Source of the DNA: Cloeon dipterum
Taxonomy: Eukaryota > Arthropoda > Insecta > Ephemeroptera > Baetidae
Length of the DNA: 64,000 nucleotides
Direction: 5' to 3'
NCBI RefSeq assembly: GCF_949628265.1
Contig: NC_088789.1
Coordinates: 23,243,883-23,307,882 of the forward strand
Below the pieces are notes generated by a model. The model was given only the letters and a program-made list of their open reading frames with translations, searched no databases and was not told the origin of the DNA. This document shows positions 12,401-22,283 of the stretch, one piece after another (position 1 is the first letter of the stretch; each line of letters begins with the position of its first letter). A program made the position numbers and the translations under genes.

Positions 12401-12934
12401 CTCCTATTAATCGTTCTAAGGATACCCAAAGTTCTTCAGATTCGCTGTATTATTCTGTGTATTTTTAAAAATTATTTTAGCATAGCAAAACTTTAATGGA
12501 ATTCAACAAAATTTCTATTCAACAAACATTAATTTCTGTTTCAGGGTAAGACGCTGTTCCAAAGAGGCTTTGAAGCGAGTGGCAAGCTGTGCGATGAAGA
12601 CGTCTGGACGGGCTCGATGGTCCTCAGCCAGACGGTGCGGACGCAGGGCCACTACTACTACGTCTTCTACTCAGACAACGACCTCGACATCAACCACATC
12701 AAGGCCCTGTTCCAAATCAACGCCACAAAGCCGGACTTCTCGTTAGCTAGTCACAGCTGCTACAACTCGACCGAGTGCAAATTCTCGAGGTCGTTTTTCG
12801 GCGGCGATGGCACGGTTTTCCTGGAAGCGGAATCAGAACTCGAAGTTGAGTCGACGTGCGAGCCGCGGATCGCGGTGTACCTCATGTTCCCTGTGTGTGC
12901 CATGGTGTTTGTGCTCATCTTTGGTCTCTTATAG
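6412..12934 (+). CDS. APD1-4/DUF4792-like membrane protein with two membrane segments
   Basis: Exons 6412-6423, 6528-6732, 9161-9345, 9897-10081, 11058-11511 and 12545-12934 join in frame to 476 residues. A cytosolic N-terminus (RAQQLPRPNSVNRDWLANM) leads to a membrane segment at about 82-104 after KMRGARRVIAFC, a lumenal part containing YWGFHLLPKS and an acidic, poorly conserved insert in exon 5 with several NxS/T sequons, four Cys in the last exon, and a C-terminal membrane helix ending the protein. The layout and the RRVIAFC and EYWGF stretches match insect proteins that I recall carrying the N-terminal and middle domains named after plant APD1-4 E3 ligases (DUF4792/DUF4793); no RING follows here. 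An internal start at 6603 or at 9172 (after a GC-rich possible second promoter at 8560-8800) is possible. Function is unknown; an endomembrane role is inferred from topology. Confidence 0.65.
7185..7505 (+). repeat. Dispersed repeat, long copy 3
   Basis: Direct-orientation relative of 1215-1565 lying in the large intron before the membrane exon of the APD-like gene. The core at about 7330-7450 has the CATACACGCCATTGGA, GATCTCGACCAGAGGAATC and GGTACTGTAAATTTTGGAG blocks. Confidence 0.6.
8560..8800. promoter_or_regulatory. GC-rich island, possible internal promoter of the APD-like gene
   Basis: A sharply GC-rich block with many CpG in an AT-rich intron, 370-600 bp ahead of the exon that carries the alternative start at 9172. 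Open frames across it are arginine-rich and look like composition artefacts. Confidence 0.3.
9690..9703. repeat. Poly-G run
   Basis: About 13 consecutive G within an intron of the APD-like gene; likely length-variable. Confidence 0.7.
10450..10945 (-). pseudogene. Promoter and exon-1 relic of cluster family A inside an intron
   Basis: The minus strand of this stretch aligns with the 5' region of gene A2 (15180-15700, plus) and, over its proximal part, with that of A1. Shared blocks include the GAAATAATTAACTG and AAACTTCCACGTTTCAGTTT runs, GAATGACG, and the distal CAAGTTGATTATTTCA and AAAAGTGATGTGGTCTA blocks. The exon-1 counterpart reads ACGGGTTTCAGA where A1 and A2 have ATGGGTTTCAGA, so the start codon is gone, although the donor is kept. 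No coding exon 2 is found to the left. It lies in the 976-bp intron of the APD-like gene. Confidence 0.75.
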
Positions 12935-13505
12935 ACCATGTCCTGCTGACAATGACAATCTTTTGATAACTTCTGGTCGATTTTGCTGAACTGTATGATC
13001 CGCTAACAATCAAACGACTTTAAAAATATTCCTCGCTCATAGCTAATAATTTTGAGAACTTTATACAAGGAGTTCAAAGACTGACAAACGATTACCAATC
13101 TTTTATCATAACTACAATGGAGATTTTTTTAATAAAAGCATGGATTTGTCGGGTAGTTAATGCACCGAGGGTAATTGATCTTACGGACACTAAGCAGAGA
13201 TGATTAAAAACATTGTTGCGTTTGGTTGGTCCCTGTAAAAGGGATTAAAACCAATTGTATATTTTTACAATTTTTTAATAAGTCATTTAAGGTTTCAATA
13301 TATCATGAGATGAATTTGTTGATTTAGGCGATTCCCGCGATTGTGTTCTAATGCTGACGTTGGCAATTTAAATAAAATTACGAATCTTAAAAATAAAATT
13401 GCTTCAAATTTAATTCTGGTTTCTAATTTTTTTCACTCAAACCAATAAAAAATTCTTACATTTGACTCTCTTGGATTGCAAAAAAGAGATCATTAAGACG
13501 AAAAT
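12935..13505. other. 3' flank of the APD-like gene
   Basis: AT-rich with AATAAA signals around 13132 and 13370; no gene seen. Confidence 0.5.
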
Positions 13506-13509
13506 TGTT

Positions 13510-13695
13510 TCCGTCTGTTTTTAAATTTATTTTATCTTTTGCGATCTTTTACGAGTACACACTTATCAAGAAACCCGTGATGTTGGCTCTCTGCTGATGA
13601 AAATATAGTTATAGTAGAAAGCCTGGAGGGACACGCTTGCTGGTGATCATTACTATCAGAAACAAGATTTCTTGGGGCCTATAGTGACCATTTCA
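13510..13695 (-). pseudogene. Decayed 5' end of an A3-like gene
   Basis: The minus strand matches the upstream region and first exon of gene A3 (16855-17040): the AGCTGAAATGGTCAC, TAGGCCCCAA, AGTAATGATCACCAG and CTCCAGGCT blocks occur in the same order, followed by GAGCCAACATC. Where A3 has ATGGTTTTCTGG then GTGAGT, this copy has ACGGGTTTCTTG then ATAAGT, so both the start and the donor are lost, and similarity stops in the intron before exon 2. It marks the outer end of the left arm of the long inverted repeat. Confidence 0.7.
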
Positions 13696-14155
13696 GCTAG
13701 GGAAAAGAAAAACCACTTAGGGGACTGCGAAAACTTTTGTAAATCATTAAAGCTGAGCTAGAAAAAGAAACCGCAATTAACGAGGGAAATGCATATATTT
13801 TCTTTATTTTTTACGTTTCTTCTCCAATCCGAATTTTGCAAAAGATCACTACAAACTATTTATCATTGCATATATACTGTTTATTAATCATTATAAGTCA
13901 ATTTTTTTAAATAATGTAAAGAGTAAATTTTACGCTACACACAGATCAGTATCAAAATTACTTGGATTTTAGAAAAAAATAAAAAATGAAAAGCAAAATG
14001 TGTGTTTCTTATCATTTTTGGTGTCATTTTATTTGTTAAGATTTTGAACAGAGGCCTGGTTTTCGCACAATCCACAATATTTTATTTTAATTGGTGATTC
14101 GAGCGTTTAGATTAATTCATTTGCTTCTTCCTGATGATTGAATTACAAGCAATTA

Positions 14156-14816
14156 TTAATTTCCCTCCGAGGAGCCGCCTTGTCCACCATGTTTTCCGGG
14201 ACGACCACGACCTCCAGGACCGCCACCACCACCTCCTCCTCCTCCTCCTCCTCCACCTCCTCCTCCACCACCTCCATTGACACCGGAGTCAACAGGATAG
14301 TCGTATGCATAATTTGGATAATTTGGGTCAGAGGGCGTCGATTGAGATCCTTGTCGTCCCTTCACGTTAGCGTTTTGTGCCTTCTTCTTGCCTTTCGATT
14401 TATTTTTTAGCTGTGCACTGCCTGCTCCTTGGTTGGATCCAGCGGAATTACTCGCTTTAGCTCTGCAAAAGGAAATTAAATATGAAAAATATATATTTTC
14501 CTGCTTCAATTCTCACTTCTGAGCTGCCTGTCCGCCTAGCTGCTGCTGCTGTGGCTTTTTTTGGCCTTTGTTAGGTTTTTTATTCACGGCAGCGCTTTCC
14601 ATCATTGGGGCCGGGCGTGCACCTACCTTTTCTCCTCCGCTAGCCAGACCCTTATTCTCTTCATCATCCCCGTCATCCCTGCCTTTGGTTGTTTGCAGCG
14701 AGCAGACGACGCAAAGCGCAAGAAGCACGAATGCTGGTTTCACCTTAAGGAATAATACGAAATTTGTCATTGCAGTTAATTATTTCACTCTCGAGCGCTC
14801 TCACTCTGAAACCCAT
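14156..14816 (-). CDS. Secreted basic poly-Gly protein A1
   Basis: Minus-strand exons 14816-14805, 14743-14517 and 14462-14156 join in phases 0 and 2 to 181 residues. Exon 1 encodes only MGFR; exon 2 resumes the signal peptide (VKPAFVLLALCVVCSLQ), then an acidic DDGDDEEN stretch, the motif GARPAPMME and a Lys/Gln-rich run. Exon 3 is basic, has NYAYDYP, then about 19 consecutive Gly and ends GGQGGSSEGN. The start is chosen by the exact parallel with A2 and a TATA box at 14864-14871; a competing ATG at 14770 would read through the intron. No known family; an extracellular structural or adhesive role is inferred from composition only. Its poly-Gly run replaces the GGP/GGR repeats of its inverted sister A2. 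Poly(A) signal near 14030. Confidence 0.8.
14220..14276 (-). repeat. Poly-glycine codon repeat in A1
   Basis: Runs of GGA/GGT/GGC codons on the minus strand (CCTCCTCC on the plus strand) encoding roughly 19 consecutive Gly. Likely to vary in length between alleles. Confidence 0.8.
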
Positions 14817-14863
14817 GGTTCGGCTTCTGTGATGAAACTGAAACGTGGAAGTTTCAACTCATG

Positions 14864-14871
14864 ATTTTATA
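14864..14871 (-). promoter_or_regulatory. TATA box of A1
   Basis: TATAAAAT on the minus strand, about 50 bp before the ATG of exon 1. The surrounding 200 bp are conserved in A2 and in the intronic relic at 10.5 kb. Confidence 0.55.
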
Positions 14872-15647
14872 GTATGCAACAGGATGTAGCGATGTCTGGA
14901 AAATGAATCACGCGCAAAGCTAGATTCCAGAACATTTTGCGAAATAACCTTCAATCGAACAGTTGGTGGTGGGAACAAACCAAATTGATAATGCCTTCTA
15001 GAGTCTTTGAAACAATATTAAGAAATAATAACTTACTTTTTAGAGAGCGCTACAAAATCGCTTGAAACATACCTAAGGATTTTTCTCTATAAATTTTAGA
15101 AAAATACTGGCTGGCTTTACTCTGTGTGGAAAATTAAATATGGATTAGTGAAAATTATATAAGGAAAAATCAAATGATACTGTTTCTGAGTTGATTTTTA
15201 CAGCTGTTGACACTTTATTTAAGCCAAAATACAAAGTTTTTTTTATTCTATTGGCAATTTTTGTGAAAATGCTTACATTCTTGTCAAAACTTATTTTAAA
15301 AGTGATGTAGTCTATAATAAGTTGATTATTTCAGTTTCAGTTCCAAGCTGCAAAATTATATCAAATCATATTTTCACATTACAGATGAGTATTGATTATT
15401 TATTTAAATGTATTAATGTAGTTTTTATTCTAGAAAGATTCTAGAAGATTCTAAAAAGCATAAAGTTAGGCATTATCGATTTGGTTCGTGCCTACCACCA
15501 AATTATGTTCAACTGAAATTTATTTCGCAGTGTTCTGGTTTCCAGCTCTGCGCGTCATTCATTTTCCGGGCATCGCTACATCCTGTTCGATACTGGAAAT
15601 TCGTGCTTTGAATCTTCCAGGTTCAGTTTCATCACAGAAGCCGAACC

Positions 15648-16409
15648 ATGGGTTTCAGAGTGAGCACTCGAGAGTAAAATAATTAACTGCAATAACAAAT
15701 TTCGTATTATTCCTTAAGGTGAAACCAGCATTTGTGCTTCTTGCGCTTTGCGTCGTCTGCTCGCTGCAAACAACCAAAGGCAAGGATGACGGGGATGATG
15801 AAGAGAATAAAGGTCTGGAGAGCGGTGGAGGAAAGGTGGGTGCACGCCCGGCCCCAATAATGGAAAGCGCTGCCGTGAATAAAAAAACTAATAATGTCAA
15901 CAACAAAGGCCAAAAAAAGCAGCAACAGCAGCAAGGGCAAAAGACAGCTCAGAAGTAAGAATTTAAACAGTAAATAAATGCAGTTTTCATGTTTATTTTC
16001 CTTTTGTAGAACTAAAGCGCGTAATTCCGCTGGAACCAACAAAGGAAGCGGTACGCAGGCAAAAAAGAATTTGAAAAGCAAGAAGTCACAAAATGCTAAG
16101 ATAACGGGACGACAAGGATTGGAACAGACGGATAATCAGACGCCCTCGGAAACAAATTATGGATCCGACAACACTGGTGACTATGGTGTCTATGATGCAG
16201 AGGTAGGAGGAGATGGTAGCGGTCCTAGCGGTCCTGGAGGCCCTGGAGGTCGTGAAGGTCCTGGAGGTCCTGGAGGTCGTGGAGGCCCTGGAGGTCCTGG
16301 AGGTCGTGAAGGTCCTGGGGGTCGAGGAGGCCCTGGAGGTCGTGAAGGTCCTGGAGGTCGTGGTCGTGGTGGAAATGGTGGACAAGGCAGCTCCTCAGAG
16401 GAAAATTAA
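15648..16409 (+). CDS. Secreted basic GGP/GGR-repeat protein A2
   Basis: Exons 15648-15659, 15719-15954 and 16010-16409 (phases 0 and 2) give 215 residues. Exon 1 is MGFR; exon 2 carries the hydrophobic core of the signal peptide, an acidic DDGDDEEN stretch, GARPAPIME and a Lys/Gln/Asn-rich run; exon 3 is Lys-rich, then acidic with Tyr, then about 17 Gly-Gly-x units (GGP, GGR) and ends GGQGSSSEEN. Without exon 1 there is no ATG: the codon that is ATG in A1 near the acceptor reads ATA here, which confirms the mini-exon model. Collagen-like spacing is absent (the unit is G-G-x rather than G-x-y). Divergent from A1, about 830 bp apart. Poly(A) signal AATAAA near 16533. Confidence 0.8.
16213..16372 (+). 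repeat. GGP/GGR coding minisatellite in A2
   Basis: Tandem 9-base-like units reading GGTCCTGGA, GGCCCTGGA and GGTCGTGAA or GGTCGTGGA, encoding Gly-Pro-Gly and Gly-Arg-Glu/Gly variants. The antisense strand is also open and gives a Ser/Thr/Arg repeat that I regard as a shadow. Confidence 0.8.
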
Positions 16410-16974
16410 TAATTGCTGATAATTAAAACACACCAGGAAAAAGCAAATGGATGAATCAATATGAGCGCATATTAAAACAATTATACATATGTGGATTGTG
16501 CAAAAACCAGGCCTCTGTTCAAAAGCTTAACAAATAAAATAACACCAACAATGATAATAGAAACACACATTTTGATTTTAATTTTCTCTAAAATATAAAA
16601 TATTTTGATAATGCTCAGTGTAGCGTGAAATTTATTTTCTAGATTATTTAAAATATCTTTTTGACATATAGATAGATGAATAAACAGTATCATGCAATTA
16701 ATAGCTTTGCGGTGAACTTTTTCAAAATTTTAATTGGAGAAGAAAATTAAAAATTATAAAATATTCCATACTTTCTTTCGGTATCTAATTTTTAGTTATG
16801 GATGCTTGATTAATTAAAGGTTTTCACAGACCCCAAGCTGGTTTTCCATTACACCAGCTGAAATGGTCACAATAGGCCCCAACACATCCTGTTTCTGACA
16901 GTAATGATCACCAGAAATCACGTCCCACCAGCCTCCAGGCTATCTATTGTATCTTCACCAGCGGAGCCAACATC

Positions 16975-17658
16975 ATGGTTTTCTGGGTGAGTGTGCACTC
17001 GTATCATAACGCAAAACAGCCTCAAATAAAATTAAATTAAAAAAAAAGATGAAAGAAGCTTTCATCTTTCTCGCACTCCTGGTGGTTTGTCTCACGAAGG
17101 CGACTGCTGATGTCAACGATGACGGTGGCGAAGAAAAAACAGAACTGATGTCTGGAGCTGAAAAGGTTGACGCACGACCTGCTCCTTTGATGGCAAATAA
17201 TGCCGCTGCTCGATCAAACAACAACCAAAACCTTAGCGGAAGGCAGGGCAGAAAGCAGCAACGAAAAAATTCCAAGTAACAGAGGGTTTCAATAATTTGT
17301 GCGAATTTTTAAGTAAAAATTGTGTTTAAACAGCTATCAGAATCAGGCGGCGCGAAGTGGTGCGAACCAAAAGGCAAAAAGAAATGGACAGCAGACTAAT
17401 TCAAAGAACAATAAGTCAAGTAAGCAGCAGGCTCGCGGAAGGTCCAATCAGTCTCAACGGTCTCGTGGCGCAGGATCAAACAATAAATCACAACGGCAAG
17501 CTTCCAATGATACAACAGGCGGCACATATGAAGAATACGCGTATGCTGCGTATGACACCAATAATAATGACTATAACACTCAAAATACGAACAATCGAGG
17601 ACGTGGCAAGGGGCACAAGAAACGCAGAAATCGCCAGAGCAGCTCTGAATATAACTAA
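16975..17658 (+). CDS. Secreted basic Asn/Arg-rich protein A3
   Basis: Exons 16975-16986, 17049-17275 and 17334-17658 (phases 0 and 2) give 187 residues. Exon 1 encodes MVFW; exon 2 continues MKEAFIFLALLVVCLTKATA, then an acidic stretch, DARPAPLMA and a basic Asn/Gln run; exon 3 is Ser/Asn/Gln/Arg-rich, carries YAYAAYDT, a NNN/DYN run and a basic GRGKGHKKRRNRQ before the terminal SSSEYN. Same exon phases and same order of blocks as A1 and A2, but no Gly repeat. The ATG at 17049 could start translation alone, but the conserved mini-exon and GTGAGT donor favour 16975. A decayed counterpart of its 5' end lies at 13510-13695. Confidence 0.78.
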
Positions 17659-18181
17659 ATAAAAAATCTCCATTGGTTGAAATCACGAAAAACCTCAAAA
17701 TTAAATTGTAGTAATTCGGAAATTTATACAAATAAAATATGGTCGAGAGCTGAATTGCAATGTTTGATTTTATAAGCTACCACAGAGATATATTATTTCC
17801 AAAACTTAAAAACTGAAAAGTGATAGAGAATTTTGAGGTAGCATAAACTAGTTGCAAAGGCTTGAATGAATTATGTTTCAGCGATGTTAATCTTTCATAG
17901 TGATGAACGCTGCTTGATTTTTAACTTCTTCATGACCAAATAAGTCACGGCTGAAAACGTGATTGCGGCTTGGCTAATTCTTCTAAAAATTTGAATAATG
18001 AGGTGTATAATATCAATATCGTAAAATATCCAGCACATTAAATTCTGCCAGCGGAGCATTTCATCGGAAAACCGTGGCGAACTTCCTTTCCGGCGTCAAG
18101 GACAATGCAAACGGTGCGTACGTGCAGGCCTCGAAACCTCGCATCACAACAGTGGTGTTGCTGGAAGCTGGAAACACCATC

Positions 18182-19064
18182 ATGAAACTGATAGTGAGCG
18201 TTCATACTGGAAAAATTATAGATTTTTAAAAATAAAAAATTCTAAGGTGTTTCTAGCTGTTCTGTGCGCACTCACATTCGTGGTGCTGGCCCAGAATAAC
18301 AACAATAAAGGCAAGAAAAATAAGGGTGGAAAACAGGACGGTGGCGGAAAAAACAACAAAGGGGGCAAGCAGGCGCAATCGAACAAAAAGGATCAGAAAA
18401 ATGAAGCACAGAAGAAGGCAGCAAAGCATTCTGGTAAATCCGGCGGCTCACAATCAGCCAGATTCGGTTACTACGCAGCCTACGACGATTACGGACGAGA
18501 CGAAGATTATTTGGCTCAATCACCTGACGAGTACGGAGATGGAAAAGGAGGGCATCATGACTCATCTTCAGAGTAAGTTCAAATTTAAAATTTTAATCCG
18601 CAGAGGGGTTTCTAAAAACTTTTTGCAGAGAAGCTATCTATAAGGTTTACGACGACATGAATTACGATGATGAGAACTGCGATGGCTTCAACTACTACAG
18701 CAATGGACCGCAAATGATGTGGGCATTCTTCTTCCCGATCTCGATGATGCCTGGGTATTACCCTTACGGTGGTGGCTACATGATGAGTCCCTACGGCAGT
18801 CCCTTCGGCAGCCCTATTATGGCCGTCATGCCACCGCCGTTCGGTCGTCCACCTATGCCGCCGCCAGCGGCGTACGGGCGGTTTGACTATGATGAATATG
18901 ATAATTATGGGTCACAGAAGAAAATCAAGAGTGGAAAAGTGGGGAAATCAGACCAAAAGAAGAAGAATCCTGCTTCAGCACAGGAACTAAAAAGGAAACC
19001 AACACCTTTCACAACCACAACAACCAAGAAGGCAGCGAAGAAAAATAATGGCAAAAAAGGATAA
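18182..19064 (+). CDS. Secreted Lys/Gly and Met/Pro/Tyr-rich protein B
   Basis: Exons 18182-18193, 18247-18572 and 18629-19064 (phases 0 and 2) give 257 residues. Exon 1 is MKLI; exon 2 begins VFLAVLCALTFVVLAQ, then a KGGK/NNKGGK basic block, YYAAYDDYG and ends at SSSE. Exon 3 adds a part not present in family A: two acidic Tyr stretches, MMWAFFFPISMMPGYYPYGG, a Met/Pro/Gly/Tyr-rich middle with SPFGSP and PPMPPP, then a basic tail with a Thr cluster and AAKKNNGKKG. The YAAYD and SSSE landmarks at the end of exon 2 match the end of family A proteins, so B looks like a family A protein with an extra domain. Secreted structural role inferred from composition. AATAAA near 19092. Confidence 0.75.
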
Positions 19065-20440
19065 ATTGTAACTGCTGTGCTATTGAATATTAATAAATGA
19101 AATTGGTTTCGATTTGTTTGATACTGAGTTGAATTTTTATTTAAAAACCTCTACTATAATGTCAAGCCAAATAAATATTAATTACAATGATCGTGAAAGG
19201 ATTTTATTTCGTGCTGGAATGAGAATGGTTTTTCCAAACTCAATTTAGTTTAATAAACAAACAATGAAGAAAGAATAGCAATAAAATAAAAAAATGTTTC
19301 CAACACGAACACTTAAAAATAGGCTTTGCAGTTTTTTCCTTTTTGGGATCACGCATCATAAGAGACTTGGAAATTTTATTTTTTCTAGAAATCATTTGCT
19401 TTATTTCATGACTTTCAATTTCAGTTTCTTTTTTGCCAATTGACAGCTAAAAAGTCGGTCACAGAGATTAAATTTTTGGATGTGTTAATATTTGACTTTG
19501 CTGGACACTTTTCGTGTATCTCAAGCTTCTGATGAAATAAAATTAAACGTAAAGGATCAGCAAACACTTTTATTTAAAGATGACGGTCTGCTTGTTTCAG
19601 AGCAAGCAGATTTATATTTGTATGGAAGAACACGTACGTCAAATAATATATTAACAGCTTAAGGAGAAAATCAAAATACCTAATAATTTAAATTTTTTGT
19701 CTGGCTTTGAGAGGTTAAAATAGTCGAGATTAGTCAGATTTGGCCAAAACAGTCAGTTGCAGTCAATTTCACTACCTCAAGATTTGAACAGAAATTGAAT
19801 TTACATGACTGTCTATAGTTAGAATTAAACGACAACTTCCGATAACTCATATTATTATTTTTATTAAGCATAGCCCGTAGGCCATGAGGCCCAATATCCC
19901 CACCAAGCCGAGTGGCTTGGGTCCATTGTGGTCATCTTTTCGCCTCTTCGCATATCGAGATCTTTTTATTGGTTCCTATAAAGCCGCTGGATAGGTGCAA
20001 AAAACGGAAAGTGCGGTGAGTTAGCACTGGTGCGCATTCGAGCATTTCTATAGTTTCCAAAACTAACTACCTTTAGCCATCTCTGACTTGGAGCAGCCAG
20101 TAGATCCTCGAAATGCTCAAATGTGTCTTCCAATACCCGGAATCTCCTATAAGAATGCCAATTGGCTTTAAATAAATAATTAAATTAAGTCGAAAAATTT
20201 CCCACGTCTTATAATTTCTCTGAGATTTAAAAAAGTACAAAATTAGGTTAATTGTTTTCGCAGCATTATAAAATAAAATGTTTTCATCAAAAGTTTTCGC
20301 AGCTTCAGATATTCCGTCAGAGAACAAAGCGGAAACAGACGCCATTATTTGAAATGCAACGCGGACCAATAGCGTTTTCCCAGGACGAACGCATCCTGTG
20401 CCCTCATTCCGAATATTGAAATGTGTTGTGCAGAGAACGA
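19065..20440. other. Gene-poor stretch with a possible retroelement tail
   Basis: No convincing gene. On the minus strand about 20000-19855 reads as a GC-rich segment ending in GGGCTATGCTTAATAAAAAT with repeated AAT, similar in style to the 3' tail of non-LTR retroelements; I cannot name a family. Confidence 0.35.
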
Positions 20441-20476
20441 CATTGATATTGAGATATTGTCCTGCTGCGCAAAACA

Positions 20477-20864
20477 ATGAGGCCTACAACAATTGTAAGT
20501 CTTGCTTTTGCTCAATTATTTTGCGAGATATTAAAAACTATCATCAAAGGTGATTTTTCTCACGGTCACCCTGGTGGTGCTCCTCTGCTACGCTGAAGCC
20601 AAGAACAAGAAGTCAAGTCGCGAGCTGAGTGCAAATAAGGACTCGTCGGCAACCTCAAAAATACCGGGCAGTGTTACTCCAGATTTGAAAACAAAAAGAG
20701 GACGGAAGAAGGCGAGGATTGCGGCAAAGCTGGCGAAGCTTCAAAGATCGAGTGATCCTAACAAAATTGCTGAGTGGAAACAAAAGAGAGCGGAAAAAAT
20801 TGCCGAGAGAAAGCGTAAACAAGCGGAAGAAGAAATGAAGAAGATGGGCATCACCAAAGCATAA
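20477..20864 (+). CDS. Secreted short Lys/Arg-rich protein C
   Basis: Exons 20477-20494 and 20550-20864 (phase 0) give 110 residues. Exon 1 is MRPTTI, exon 2 resumes VIFLTVTLVVLLCYAEAKNK. The mature part is strongly basic, first Ser/Asn/Thr-rich, then a probable helix rich in Lys/Arg/Ala/Glu (AEWKQKRAEKIAERKRKQAE) and ends KKMGITKA. It shares the first-exon architecture with its neighbours but lacks the RPAP and SSSE landmarks and has no third exon. No known family. Convertase-like basic pairs are abundant, so processing to peptides is possible but unproven. Confidence 0.7.
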
Positions 20865-21256
20865 ATTGCAGCTTGTTTGCAATAATATTTGTGTGCAATA
20901 TTCCTGGATTAATTAAAATGTTTGAGATTAGGTATTACGTCATTTCTTTTGTATCCTTAAATAGTTTTGCACTAACTGTATTTAGGTGTCAAATGAGCTG
21001 TTTATTTTATCTAGATCTGCATGAAGCAAATTTATAACATTATTTCAAGCAGTTAATATAATTTTGGGCTTCTATATAAGAATTGAAAAAGCCCAAGGGA
21101 TTTTCATTTGATTTGTCAATACCACATGCAGATCTTCAGCTATATATGAATTACATTTTCAAGAAAGAAACTAGATTCTGCTTACAAGGAAACCCTGGGT
21201 ATGTTCTGCCCGGCGAATCAGAATACTCGCCGCCAATTTTTAGTATTAAGTGCAGT

Positions 21257-21815
21257 AAGAAACGAGCACCAATTCGTCCTGGTAGCGGAAAAATTGCGCA
21301 ACTTTCAACAAACAAACGCGAATTTCCTTGTTGCAAGAAAAGGGCAACAATCCATTCGACAATGAAAATTTGGGTATTTGTTGAGTGATGCGCAAATTTA
21401 CCGCGACCAGGACGAATTCTTCTGTCTAGCATAGTTTACGAATAACAGAGCTGCAAAGATTTTCCAAGTGTCCACGTGGTAAAACAAAAATATTATCGAA
21501 AGCGCCAAAATGTTTGGTTTTTTAAAAATCACAAGAATTTTTCGAAACGTTATGGTACTTTAAAACATTAGGGAAATTTGAAAAATTATTAAATTTTTTT
21601 AAAATAATGGTGTTACTTTTTGAAAAATGCTTGGATTTAAAAAAAACATTTTTGGAATCTGCACTTCATGCCAATTAAAAAAATGTGCATTTGACCATTT
21701 TCGGACACTTTCGATAATATTTTGGTTTTAAAACGTGGACACTTGGAAAATCATTGCAGCTCTGTTATTCGTAAAATATGCTGGATAGAAGAATTTAAAT
21801 TCGTGCTCGTTTCTT
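21257..21815. mobile_element. Outer MITE with long terminal inverted repeats
   Basis: Left arm AAGAAACGAGCACC at 21257 pairs with GTGCTCGTTTCTT ending at 21815; inside, the TTCTTCT..AGCATA, TTTACGAATAACAGAG, CTGCAAAG, TTTTCCAAGTGTCCACG and ATATTATCGAAAG blocks repeat inverted at both ends. The left arm is interrupted by the inner MITE at 21275-21414. No transposase frame, so a nonautonomous DNA element; superfamily not assigned. Confidence 0.7.
21275..21414. mobile_element. Inner MITE, copy 1 (140 bp)
   Basis: Starts CGTCCTGGTAGCGG and ends CCGCGACCAGGACG, with AATT on both sides, and is nearly palindromic over the outer 40 bp. The same element, also 140 bp and also flanked by AATT, is at 42366-42505. 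AATT is either the target duplication or part of the inverted repeat. Confidence 0.75.
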
Positions 21816-22283
21816 TCTTCGCATATCAGGGCCGGTGTAAAGTGAAAATCATTTGCTGTATAGTTTTAATCTTGATTATTCTAACTGAGAGGGGCTGGAA
21901 CAGAGAGATATTTTTCTATGCAAATTTATTCAAAATGAAATTACGGATATTACATTGCAAGTGTCACCAGATATTTTTTTATGAGTGTTTTTTAGTATGG
22001 TATTGGAACGGATATCAAATAGTTAAATATTTTAAGCCATTTTACCACGAGAGCAGCAGTAATTTTAACTGCAACAACAATCAATATTTTATTGTTAAAT
22101 TCGATTCTCGACCGCGTTATGTTAAAAGATAAATGGTTCCCACGAATCTCCCATAGTCCAGTCCTTGTTTCGGGACACGTCATTTCACATCATTAAAACT
22201 GTTGACAAAAGTAAACATTTTGATGGAACGACCGTTTTATTTTTTTAATCCTGCTTTTGTTCAAAGCTCGGAGCTGTCGAAGC

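Larger units (their letters stand above)
13510..15030 (-). repeat. Long inverted repeat, left arm
   Basis: The reverse complement of this segment aligns with 15430-16990 through promoter, all three exons, both introns, 3' UTR and downstream flank of gene A1 versus A2. The unmatched centre is about 400 bp (15030-15430). Confidence 0.75.
15430..16990 (+). repeat. Long inverted repeat, right arm
   Basis: Counterpart of 13510-15030. It carries A2 whole and ends at the promoter and first exon of A3, whose left-arm counterpart is decayed. Confidence 0.75.

Noticed and set aside
15719-15954. Starting A2 inside exon 2
   Set aside because: There is no ATG in frame there (ATA where A1 has ATG), and the micro-exon MGFR with donor is conserved in both genes.
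16086-16385. Open Ser/Thr/Arg-repeat frame antisense to A2
   Set aside because: It is the shadow of the GGP/GGR codon repeat; no splice signals, signal peptide or promoter on that strand.
19855-20000. Calling a definite LINE 3' end
   Set aside because: Only the style of the tail (repeated AAT after a GC-rich stretch) suggests it; no reverse transcriptase fragment is readable.
20073-20477. Minus-strand frame of 134 codons upstream of gene C
   Set aside because: It overlaps the promoter of C, has no recognisable motif, and its C-terminal half is AT-driven composition.
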